From Blautia coccoides (GTDB lineage: Bacteria; Bacillota; Clostridia; Lachnospirales; Lachnospiraceae): DNA of 64,000 bases. Below are positions 43,905 to 52,443 of this stretch, piece by piece (positions within the stretch are counted from its first letter, which is position 1; each line of letters begins with the position of its first letter). The notes below the pieces were generated by a model that was not told where the DNA came from, made no database searches, and saw only the letters and a program-made list of their open reading frames with translations. Where the stretch lies: assembly GCF_034355335.1 (NCBI RefSeq), contig NZ_CP136422.1, forward strand, positions 4,560,501-4,624,500, written 5' to 3'. Both the position numbers and the translations under genes were made by a program.

Positions 43905-44134
43905 AAAATTATCCTTAAATAAAAGCTGTGCCAGTTTTCTGTTTTACTTCATATACATCCTCCGCACAGGCAGAGGAATTCTGTTTTGATTATAGCACAC
44001 TCTATTGAATTATTCCATATAAAAATCAGCATTTGCAAATTGTATATAACAATTTGTTATCATTTACAGCCACTGTCCCGAAAGGCATTTATCTCAAAAA
44101 GATGCTGCGCGAAGTGAATCTAACGTCTGAACTG

Positions 44135-45529
44135 TTACGCCTGATCCAGTCCTCTGGCAATGGAAATATTTCTGATCTCCATCGTGCCGTCTGTGACAAA
44201 TACACTGAGTGCATCCCCCGGCTTCTCATAGATTCTGCTGTTAAGAGCTACTCCGTTCACATATAATGTCACGATAGTATCATCCAGTATCATCTGCACA
44301 TGGTATGTCTCACCTGCTCTAAGAGTGATCGGCCGTTCCAACCCTATGTTCATGCATCCGAACCAGGGCCAGTTTGGATTCTTTTCAAACACATATTTAT
44401 TTTCCCCTACAGGGAAGATGTACTGGTAAGACTGCGCAGTCTTTTCATTCTCCAACACACGGATACCAAAGGATCTGGTACCCTCCGAAAATGTAATATC
44501 AGCTTCAAACGAGTATAAATCTCCACACGCCTCTGCCAGTATCTTTTCTGTTCTGGCATATGGGCTTTCCAGTTTCACATCGGAAAGACTCTCCCGATCC
44601 CCGAAAGCCTCCCAAACAGTATCCGGTATCTTTACCCCCAGGGTTCCATCCTGCCGCTGGTATATCTCATGTGCCACAAAGGTTCCTGCCCACTCAAAGT
44701 TTTTCCGGTCATCACAGTCCTCTTTTGTGGGAACCCAGCCAAAGAGGATTCTCTGTCCGTTCAGACAGAACGTTCTTCCCGCGTAATAAGCCCTTCCGTC
44801 AAAGGCGTCGTCCACAGGAGCGATCCACGGACCCTCCAGACTCCTGCTCATACGGTAGATGATCTTATTTTTATCGCTGTATTCAGAGATGATATGATAC
44901 CACCAGTCACCGATTTTGAATAAATCAGGCATTTCATGCATGGTGTACAGACCGGGTGCCCAGAAATCCCCTTTGAATTCCCAGTTTTTCAAATCCTTTG
45001 ATGTAAATTTCACCGTGCGGCCTGTCTGCTCTGTCTTGGGTCCAATCTTTCTGGCGCCTAATATGAGCAGGTATTCCTGCGCCTCCTCGTTCCAGATGAC
45101 AAAGGGGTCTCTCCAGTCATCCGGGTCATATCCCTCCTGAGGGCAGAAGGTGAGGGCTTCCTGGGTTTTCGTCCAGTGGCGAAGATCATCACTGACCGCA
45201 TGCATCAGTACCTGGGATGCTTTTCCCTGTGCGGGATAGTCCCGGTTATATCCTGTGTAGAAGATGTGAAACTTTCCTTCTGCCTCAAATACACTGCCCG
45301 CAAAAATGAACTGATCCTGTTCCTCATCTGTCCCTCTGGGCACAGCCACGCCGCAGTCCTCATAATCCACAAAGTCTGAAGTAGTTGCCAGATCCCAGCC
45401 AAAGGGTTCTCCAAACGGCCCCGGCTTTCTGGTATCCCTCTGATGATAAAGATAGAATTTATCCTTATATCCAAAGGGCATACAGTCTCCAAACCAGGTA
45501 TCCGGAAATTGGTAATAAAGTTTATTCAT
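44135..45529 (-). CDS. GH32-like glycoside hydrolase (beta-fructosidase type)
   Basis: 464 aa from ATG at 45529 (AGAGAGGA before it). Five-bladed propeller signs: FIFAGSVFEAEGKFHIFYTGYN, WRDPFVIW (the RDP motif) and MHEMPDLFKIGDWWYHI, where HEMPD replaces the usual ECP. At the N terminus FPDTWFGDCMPFGY stands in place of the WMNDPNG nucleophile motif, with an Asp that could still serve. A C-terminal beta-sandwich follows. Cytoplasmic. Last gene of the ABC-uptake operon, so it should split the imported sugar, perhaps a fructoside; the altered motifs leave the substrate open. Confidence 0.83.
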   Translation of the reverse strand: MNKLYYQFPDTWFGDCMPFGYKDKFYLYHQRDTRKPGPFGEPFGWDLATTSDFVDYEDCGVAVPRGTDEEQDQFIFAGSVFEAEGKFHIFYTGYNRDYPAQGKASQVLMHAVSDDLRHWTKTQEALTFCPQEGYDPDDWRDPFVIWNEEAQEYLLILGARKIGPKTEQTGRTVKFTSKDLKNWEFKGDFWAPGLYTMHEMPDLFKIGDWWYHIISEYSDKNKIIYRMSRSLEGPWIAPVDDAFDGRAYYAGRTFCLNGQRILFGWVPTKEDCDDRKNFEWAGTFVAHEIYQRQDGTLGVKIPDTVWEAFGDRESLSDVKLESPYARTEKILAEACGDLYSFEADITFSEGTRSFGIRVLENEKTAQSYQYIFPVGENKYVFEKNPNWPWFGCMNIGLERPITLRAGETYHVQMILDDTIVTLYVNGVALNSRIYEKPGDALSVFVTDGTMEIRNISIARGLDQA

Positions 45530-45546
45530 GATCAAATCCTCTCTTT

Positions 45547-46389
45547 CTAGCCTTTGACAGCTCCGGCTGTCAGTCCGCTTAACATATATTTATTAGTGAA
45601 AAAGTAAAACAGGAATGTGGGCAGCACTGTTACCGTGATGGCCGCAAAAGTCGCGCCCCAATCCGTAGTTCCCATAAATCCCACAAAGTCGTTCAGCCCC
45701 AGTGTCACGGTCTTCATATCTGTAGAACGCGTAAATGTGTAGGCATTGATAAAGTCATTCCAGGTAAAGACACCCTGCATGGTTGCCACTGTCAGGATGG
45801 AATTTGTAGACATAGGGAAAATAATCCTGAAAAATGTCTTCATAGGTGTACAGCCGTCTATTATGGCTGCCTCCACTATCTCATCCGGCAGGAATTTACT
45901 GAAAGAGTAAAAAAGCTGAATGGAATAAGAAAGGGAAAACGCGATCTGGGGCAGTATGATGGCCGGATATGTATTCAGCATGTTCATCTTGCTGAAAATG
46001 GTAAACAGGGGGATCAGAGCCACCTGAAACGGCAGCATGAGTCCCAGAAGGAAATAAGACAATATTTTCTTGTTTCCTTTAAACTGTATCTTACTCAGAG
46101 CAAACCCCGCCATAAAGCTTATGAGCAGCAGAGGGATCAGCACGCCCACTGTGATGATTATGCTGTTTTTAAAATAGGTCAACATTGGGCTTGTGGTAAA
46201 TACCTTAATATAATTACTAAAGTCAACCGCCCTTGGCAACGCATAGGAAGCCAGGTGCCGGAAGTCATCTGTTGTCTTCATACTGGACATGATAACATAG
46301 AAGATAGGATATACCTGGAAGATCAGCAGCAACGCCCCTGCAGCCACTTTGCATCCGGTAAACAGATTCTTTTTTGTCTTCATATTCAT
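45547..46389 (-). CDS. Carbohydrate ABC transporter permease (MalG-type)
   Basis: 280 aa, six membrane helices, with the EAA motif EAAIIDGCTPMKTFFRIIFPM that contacts the ATPase. Typical CUT1 inner-membrane subunit. Its start overlaps the upstream permease by 4 nt. No ATPase gene lies in the operon, so a shared MsmX-type ATPase from elsewhere is probably used. Confidence 0.93.
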   Translation of the reverse strand: MNMKTKKNLFTGCKVAAGALLLIFQVYPIFYVIMSSMKTTDDFRHLASYALPRAVDFSNYIKVFTTSPMLTYFKNSIIITVGVLIPLLLISFMAGFALSKIQFKGNKKILSYFLLGLMLPFQVALIPLFTIFSKMNMLNTYPAIILPQIAFSLSYSIQLFYSFSKFLPDEIVEAAIIDGCTPMKTFFRIIFPMSTNSILTVATMQGVFTWNDFINAYTFTRSTDMKTVTLGLNDFVGFMGTTDWGATFAAITVTVLPTFLFYFFTNKYMLSGLTAGAVKG

Positions 46390-47270
46390 GCTTCCTCACC
46401 TCTTTCCGTAACTCTTCTGAACACAAACCCAACCATCAGACAGATCGCCACGATTGCCATGGCCACTGCGCTTCCGTAACCGTATTTCATACTGGAAAAT
46501 GCCTGCTTATACATATAGGTAGACATCAGCTCCGATGAATTTCCGGGACCGCCCTTTGTCAGAAGGAACGAAATATCAAAAGAGCGCAGGGAGCCGTTCA
46601 ACACCAGCACACAGTTGGCAATGATAACAGGTCTGATATAGGGAATCTTCACATGTCTGTAAAGCTGTATCACATTGGTGCCGTCCATGATCGCTGCTTC
46701 CTCCAGTTCCTTCGGAACTCCAATAAGAGCCGCATAAAAAATAACCATATAAAGCCCGAGGTACTTATATCCCTCCACAAATGCCGCAACCAGAAGGGAG
46801 AGGGAGTCATTGGAGATCCACTCCATATAGAGGAGATCCTGGTTAAAAAATCCCAATACCGAGTTGATAACTCCGGGCGGTGTGACAGACAGCAGCTTTG
46901 TAAATATCTGGCAGATCGCCACGGAAGAGATCACCACAGGTACATAATATAACGTCTGCAGTCCTGCCCTGAATTTTGTCACTCTGCTCAAAAAGATGGC
47001 AAACAGCAGTCCGCCGAATACCTGTATCAGAACACAGATCACTGTATAGATCAATGTGTGTGCAACCGTTGCCCAAAACGTGGGGTCATTTGTAAAAAGC
47101 TGCAGGTAATTCTTCAGTCCTAAGAAGGTCTTTTCCCCTACGCCGCTCCAGTCAAAAAGGCTGTAATATCCTGCCCAGACAACAGAGACTACCACAAACA
47201 AGGTGTACACCATAAATGCCGGCAGCAGGAACATCATGATCACTTTTTTACGTCCAAACGATTTTTGCAT
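46386..47270 (-). CDS. Carbohydrate ABC transporter permease (MalF-type)
   Basis: 294 aa with six predicted helices and the EAA loop EEAAIMDGTNVIQLYRHVKIPYI. Partner of the overlapping MalG-type permease. Lies 151 bp after the binding-protein gene, with an intercistronic hairpin in between. Confidence 0.93.
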   Translation of the reverse strand: MQKSFGRKKVIMMFLLPAFMVYTLFVVVSVVWAGYYSLFDWSGVGEKTFLGLKNYLQLFTNDPTFWATVAHTLIYTVICVLIQVFGGLLFAIFLSRVTKFRAGLQTLYYVPVVISSVAICQIFTKLLSVTPPGVINSVLGFFNQDLLYMEWISNDSLSLLVAAFVEGYKYLGLYMVIFYAALIGVPKELEEAAIMDGTNVIQLYRHVKIPYIRPVIIANCVLVLNGSLRSFDISFLLTKGGPGNSSELMSTYMYKQAFSSMKYGYGSAVAMAIVAICLMVGFVFRRVTERGEEA

Positions 47271-47350
47271 AATATCTTCCTTTCTCTGTCATATGCCCCG
47301 AAGCGCTTCTGAAAGAATTCACTCATCTAGGCATTTTTAGGCAGAAAATG

Positions 47351-47411
47351 AGACAGGCGCCTGATATCCAACGTTTTGTTTGAATGTCTGACTAATATCC
47401 TGCACCTGTCT
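47351..47411 (-). promoter_or_regulatory. Intercistronic hairpin after the binding-protein gene
   Basis: An imperfect stem of about 16 bp pairs 47351-47368 with about 47394-47411 (outer part AGACAGG/CCTGTCT). There is no strong U tract. Such hairpins commonly protect the binding-protein mRNA so it is made in excess of the permeases. Confidence 0.55.
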
Positions 47412-47421
47412 TCTGCAATTC

Positions 47422-48759
47422 TTATTTACTGTTATTGATGATAAACTGGTCTGCTGCTGCCTCAAATTCCTCAGGCTTTTCCTTTCCCTGCGCTAATTTC
47501 TGCTGCTCATCCACCAGGTTTGTAAGGGTAGCTGAATCCAGTTTGTCATCCCAGGATACCCAAGCGTCTGTAGCTGTCTCGAACAGAGGCTGCAGGTCAT
47601 AGAACATCTGGTCTAATCCTTCCGGGATCTCGTCATTGAAAGGTGAGAAAACCTTTGCATCGTTATAACAGGAGTCCGAATAATTCTCACACATATACTG
47701 GAAAAATTCCTTCATAGTGTCATCATAAGTCTGGGCATTGAAGGCTGTTCCGAACCCGCCGTGAATGGGAATATTTGTTTCCATATTCTCCTGGCCCTGC
47801 ACATCCGGCACCGGGAAGAATCCAAGTTCACCCTTGCTGTACATCTCACTTGCCTGGGAAATCTGTCCGGAGCCGCTGTACCACATACAGCCGGTGCCGC
47901 CAAAGAACAGGTCAGTGGCTGCAGTGTAATCTGTACTCAGAAATCCACCCTGGAAATACCCTTCCGTACCCAGTGTATAGAGCAGATCCACACCCTCTTT
48001 TGCCGATGTATTTTCAGAAAATGTCTCTTTCTGACCAATGTAATCCATAATAAACTGGTCTTTTGTCATACGCCACGGCGCGAAAGAGAGGTATCTCATA
48101 AGCTGCCAGTTCTCTTTTCCTGCCACAATGAGAGGAATCTCCTCCTTCTCCTTTAAAGTCTTGCAGACATCCAGGAAATCATCCCACGTCTTAGGAACAT
48201 CCAGACTGTATTTTTCAAAAATGTCCTTTCTGTACAGGAAGAACTCACAGTTCAAGCTCTCGGGAAACAGATATACATTGCCGTCTTCCGCATCCTTAAA
48301 AAAGTCGTACACAGCTCCGTTCATATCCCCTTTCATGCCGATACGTTCCAGTTCATCTCCAATATTCACGATCGCATCAATATCCTTTGCCGCACTGGAG
48401 AGCGCGCCGTTGGCGCATCCATAAATATCTGGCAGCGCATTGCTGTTAATATAGAGCTGAAGCTTTGTCACATAGTCCGCATCGCTGCTCACAAGCTCAA
48501 ATTCAGGTGCCTCAAGTCCCTTTTCCTCACTGAATTCAGTCAGCAGCTTTTTCAGGATAATATACTTTGTGGACGTCTCACTGCACCGGAGAAGCGCTGT
48601 GATCTTTTTCCGTTCCCCCGAAGATTTCTCTGTGGAATCCGATGTCTTTTTTCCTGTTTCTCCTGTCTGTGAAGCACTCTCTCCCCCGCATCCTGCAAGC
48701 AGTGTGGAAAATGCCATCACTCCGGCCAGTGCCAATGCCGCGATTTTTTTTGCTTTCAT
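47422..48759 (-). CDS. Sugar ABC transporter substrate-binding lipoprotein
   Basis: 445 aa. Signal peptide with lipobox LLAGC, a Ser/Thr/Lys-rich linker, then a family-1 solute-binding fold (ITALLRCSETSTKYIILKKLLTEF, LPDIYGCANGAL, VPKTWDDFLDVCKTLKE, WYSGSGQISQA). First gene of the uptake operon. AAGGAGG precedes the start, and a TATAAT about 55 bp upstream is a possible -10. The ligand is not evident; the GH32-like enzyme suggests a fructose-containing or related oligosaccharide. Confidence 0.92.
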   Translation of the reverse strand: MKAKKIAALALAGVMAFSTLLAGCGGESASQTGETGKKTSDSTEKSSGERKKITALLRCSETSTKYIILKKLLTEFSEEKGLEAPEFELVSSDADYVTKLQLYINSNALPDIYGCANGALSSAAKDIDAIVNIGDELERIGMKGDMNGAVYDFFKDAEDGNVYLFPESLNCEFFLYRKDIFEKYSLDVPKTWDDFLDVCKTLKEKEEIPLIVAGKENWQLMRYLSFAPWRMTKDQFIMDYIGQKETFSENTSAKEGVDLLYTLGTEGYFQGGFLSTDYTAATDLFFGGTGCMWYSGSGQISQASEMYSKGELGFFPVPDVQGQENMETNIPIHGGFGTAFNAQTYDDTMKEFFQYMCENYSDSCYNDAKVFSPFNDEIPEGLDQMFYDLQPLFETATDAWVSWDDKLDSATLTNLVDEQQKLAQGKEKPEEFEAAADQFIINNSK

Positions 48760-48888
48760 ACTTTTCCTCCTTTGAGATACCAGTTTGTATTTCTCTCTTG
48801 TTGATATTCATATTATAAATTTTTCAACTAAAAATCTATATGCGAAAAAATGGTAAAAACCGGACATTTGGAAACAAAACCATAAAAA

Positions 48889-48922
48889 AAATGCGCACTC
48901 CTGATTTCAAGTGTGCACATTT
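48889..48922 (-). terminator. Terminator after the YesN-type gene
   Basis: 14-bp stem with wobble pairs (AAATGCGCACTCCT against AAGTGTGCACATTT), ending in eight T on the minus strand. It lies in the 199-bp gap before the binding-protein operon. Confidence 0.85.
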
Positions 48923-48958
48923 TTTCTATTTTCTGCCCCCGGCGGATATTTATCCCTG

Positions 48959-50560
48959 CTAAATCCTGCGGTACACATTGGGCGTCACGCCATATTTTTT
49001 CTTAAAGACACGAATAAAGTAACTCAGATCATGATATCCTACCATCTCCGCCACCTCATATATTTTATAGCGGTTCTCGGAAATGAGCTGCTCTGCTTTT
49101 ACAAGTCTGCAGTCCAGCAGGATCTCCAAAAAACTCTTTCCTGTATTATTTTTCAACAGCCGGTTGATGTAAGTCTTGCTGATCTTAAAATATTCGGCAA
49201 GGGAATCCAGGGAAAGATCTTCCCTGTAGTGCTCTTCGATATATTTTAAAATGCGCTGTGCTGTCTGCTGGTTCCGGTCCAGCTTCACACCTCTGTTCTG
49301 GTCAGCCAGGAAGCTTATGGATTTCTTCAGGTATTCCAGCAGATCACGGCGTGAATGGCAGGAATACATTTTTTCAATACTCTCTGTCAGCACAGATGTC
49401 TTCTCCACAGCAGATCTGAACCTCTGTGATTCGTGGCCGAGATATTGGAAACAGCTTATCAGCAGTTCCATAGCCGCATACCTCATAACATCCAAGTCAT
49501 CACAGCCCTCAAATATCTGTCCAGCAAAATTTTTAGCTGTCTCAATGTTTCCTCTTGCCACCTCTGAAAAAAGCCGTTTTCGTTCCCCCTCGGTGATATT
49601 CCATGTATTCATCCTCACATCGGCAACATCCGTATACTCCAGAATACTGGAATCCTCCCCCATATATACACACTGCTCACATGCCTCCACCGCCTGCTTA
49701 TACGACATGTTCACAGAATAGGGGTCCGTCTGTGCAAGGCTGATGCCAAAGGAGATATCCCCCATTGTGATGTCCTTCATATTTTTCTGGATTTCTTCAC
49801 AGGCCTGTACGCAGTGGCTGACACAGTCCCTGGAGTCCATAGATTTGGGATATACCACAAGAAAACAGTATCCCAGGGTATCCGTCTCAGAATATACCTG
49901 TACGCTGGTCTGCCTCAGAGATTCCTCACAGATATTGCATACTACAAAATCATACAGCCCCGGCTCCAAATCGGCTGTCTGCCCGCTTCCGGTATTCTGA
50001 ATGCGGGCGTAGACAAAGACATACTGTTCCATTCTGATGCCGAGAAGCTCCATACGCACAGCCATATCTCTCTGATCCCGGAGTCTGCCATATATCAGAT
50101 CCGAGATGAGCTTGCTCCTCACCATGGGCAGCGTCTGTTGATATCTCCTGCGCATCTCGGAATAATCTTTTTTTTGTTTATTGCGCAGTCGGATACGGCT
50201 GCAGACCTTTTCAACGACTGCATGCATCTCCCTGAAGTTCACGGGTTTGAGCAGATACTCACAGACTCCGATGCGCAGTGCCTGCTGGGCAAAAGAAAAA
50301 TTGTCATACCCTGTCAGTAGGATGATCTCTGTATCCGGGTTGTCCTTTTTCACCTGCTCTGAGAATTCCAGACCGTTCATGCCCGGCATTTTAATATCGC
50401 TCAGGATAATATCCGGGTGGTGTTTCGCCGCAAGTTCCAAGCCTTCTGCCCCATCCTCAGCGCTTCCCACCACACAGCAGCCGTAGGTCTCCCAAGGGAA
50501 GGAACACAATCCGTCCAGTATAATATATTCATCGTCAAGAATCAGAACTTTCAAATCCAT
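48959..50560 (-). CDS. YesN-type response regulator with AraC DNA-binding domain
   Basis: 533 aa. Receiver domain at the N terminus with LILDDEYI, phospho-acceptor Asp55 in LSDIKMPGMNG and ILLTGYDNFSFAQQAL. A long middle region follows, and the C-terminal AraC double helix-turn-helix has LDSLAEYFKISKTYINRLLKNNTGKSF and VAEMVGYHDLSYFIRVFKKKYGVTPNVYRR. It overlaps the kinase gene by 26 nt. It likely activates the adjacent sugar-uptake operon. Confidence 0.93.
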   Translation of the reverse strand: MDLKVLILDDEYIILDGLCSFPWETYGCCVVGSAEDGAEGLELAAKHHPDIILSDIKMPGMNGLEFSEQVKKDNPDTEIILLTGYDNFSFAQQALRIGVCEYLLKPVNFREMHAVVEKVCSRIRLRNKQKKDYSEMRRRYQQTLPMVRSKLISDLIYGRLRDQRDMAVRMELLGIRMEQYVFVYARIQNTGSGQTADLEPGLYDFVVCNICEESLRQTSVQVYSETDTLGYCFLVVYPKSMDSRDCVSHCVQACEEIQKNMKDITMGDISFGISLAQTDPYSVNMSYKQAVEACEQCVYMGEDSSILEYTDVADVRMNTWNITEGERKRLFSEVARGNIETAKNFAGQIFEGCDDLDVMRYAAMELLISCFQYLGHESQRFRSAVEKTSVLTESIEKMYSCHSRRDLLEYLKKSISFLADQNRGVKLDRNQQTAQRILKYIEEHYREDLSLDSLAEYFKISKTYINRLLKNNTGKSFLEILLDCRLVKAEQLISENRYKIYEVAEMVGYHDLSYFIRVFKKKYGVTPNVYRRI

Positions 50561-52361
50561 CTTCAGGTCCCCTCTCCACTAAATTTTCCGCCCTGGCGTA
50601 TACTTCATCTGTACTCATTTGGAAGGGTATCCGTATGGTGATACAAGTCCCTTTGCCGGGGCTTGACTGGATAGTCAGCCCATACCCTTCCCCAAACAGA
50701 TATTTCAGTCTCTGATGTACAGCATAGACGCCCAGTCCCGTGTGAGCCGTATTGATATCCTGCCTGTCAGCGCCTCCCGGCTCCGCAAGCAGTGCCTTTC
50801 TTGTCTCCTCCGTCATTCCCACACCTGTATCTGACACACGAATGAACACTGTTTCCCCTTCCCTGTGCCCCTCAACTGTAAGCTCCGCCTTCTCTCTGCT
50901 CACCTCAACACTGTGGACAATGGCATTTTCCACCAGCGGCTGTATGGTAAGCTTTGGAATAAGCTGCCCGTAAATCTCCGGCTCTATGTCAAAGATGACT
51001 TCAAAACGGTCACGGTACCGTGTCTTCTGTATATAGAGGTAATCCTTCACATATCTCAGTTCCTTTTCCACAGTAAAGACAGCCTCCTTGTTGCTGATGC
51101 TGATACGGAGCAGGCTGCTGACTGCAGTGATCATATCGCATATGTCATCCTTCCCTTCTTTATGTGCCATCCAGTTGATAGTATCCAGGGCATTGTACAG
51201 AAAATGGGGATTGATCTGTGCCTGCAATGCCTTAAATTCCATTTCTTTATTCAGAACACGGCTGTGCGCGATCTCCTCCAGCAGCTTTTCCACTTTTTGA
51301 ATGGTAGAGTTGAACACCTGGTTCATCTCTCCGAATTCGTCCTTCCGCTCCTCCTCCAGGCGGACCTTAAAATCACCTTTTGAAAATTTTTTCAAAGCCC
51401 CCACTGTACTTGTAATAGGACGGACAAGAAGATACGACATGATGACTGACAGGGCGAGACTCAGTAAAATACCCAGAACAGCCGCCACAGCCGTTCCGGT
51501 CTGCAGAGGCATGATGGATTTACTGATCTCTTTGTCCGGAAGGATCCCTATGGTTTTCCAGCCTGTATACTCAGAGACCTGATATACCACCTGGTAAGGG
51601 GCATTGTCGATCTCATACCTGAAAGAATCATCCCACTTTACAAACAGATCATCTGCCCGGTCTGTCAGCTCTGACGGCTCCCCCAGTATGATCTCATTAT
51701 TGTCATCCAGAAGGATGATCTTTCCTGAGGACGCAAAATCCACATTGTGCTGAATGCGCTCCAGTGCCGACAGGCGGATGGAGGTGCGCAGGATTCCCAA
51801 AGACTGCATGGAGAGAATATCTTTGATTTCTTTCACCACCTGCAGGCTGCCGCTGGTGCCGATATCGTTGACGCATACAATAGCTCCCATACGTTCCCGG
51901 GCTGTCTGCTTTAATTCCTCCGTATTCGGCAGATCAGGTGCCTGATAGAGAATAGAGCAGAAATATTCCTTTCCATTTTCTCCGTATATCTCCATATCTT
52001 CCATATGGATGCTGTTGAACATCTGTACCATCAGCCGTTTTAATTTTCTGGTTCCGCTGTAATAGCCCTCCTCATCCTCCCCCGGTTTGCCATAGATCAA
52101 TTCCTCCTGCACCGTGGGATTAAAGGACAGGTAATCCAGCTTATTATAAATCAATTTCATGAAGGAATCATAGTTCTCCGAAATCTGCTTAATGGTCTCC
52201 TCTGTCTGCATCACCGTCTTTTTTAAGATGATTCCCGACGCGATATAATATGTTATTCCTCCTGAGATCAGAGAGATCAACAGAGTGACCAGCAGACAGG
52301 AAAGAAACATTTTGTTAAAAATCCGCATATCCTTCATTCTTTTTTTTATTCGCAAAAACAT
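50535..52361 (-). CDS. YesM-type sensor histidine kinase
   Basis: 608 aa: membrane helices at about 19-40 and 290-312 around a large extracellular sensor, HAMP domain, then the His-kinase domain of the YesM/LytS group with the phospho-acceptor His in QAQINPHFLYNALDTINWM. The ATPase part has IQPLVENAIVHSVE, DTGVGMTEE and GLGVYAVHQRLKYLFG. Senses an outside signal, probably the operon's sugar or its binding protein. Confidence 0.93.
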   Translation of the reverse strand: MFLRIKKRMKDMRIFNKMFLSCLLVTLLISLISGGITYYIASGIILKKTVMQTEETIKQISENYDSFMKLIYNKLDYLSFNPTVQEELIYGKPGEDEEGYYSGTRKLKRLMVQMFNSIHMEDMEIYGENGKEYFCSILYQAPDLPNTEELKQTARERMGAIVCVNDIGTSGSLQVVKEIKDILSMQSLGILRTSIRLSALERIQHNVDFASSGKIILLDDNNEIILGEPSELTDRADDLFVKWDDSFRYEIDNAPYQVVYQVSEYTGWKTIGILPDKEISKSIMPLQTGTAVAAVLGILLSLALSVIMSYLLVRPITSTVGALKKFSKGDFKVRLEEERKDEFGEMNQVFNSTIQKVEKLLEEIAHSRVLNKEMEFKALQAQINPHFLYNALDTINWMAHKEGKDDICDMITAVSSLLRISISNKEAVFTVEKELRYVKDYLYIQKTRYRDRFEVIFDIEPEIYGQLIPKLTIQPLVENAIVHSVEVSREKAELTVEGHREGETVFIRVSDTGVGMTEETRKALLAEPGGADRQDINTAHTGLGVYAVHQRLKYLFGEGYGLTIQSSPGKGTCITIRIPFQMSTDEVYARAENLVERGPEDGFESSDS

Positions 52362-52443
52362 TTTCTATCTCTCCTCAATACCCGGGTCGTTCCGCCTTAT
52401 CCGATACTGCCGTTTTCCCGTATTCTTCCATATTCACCCAATA

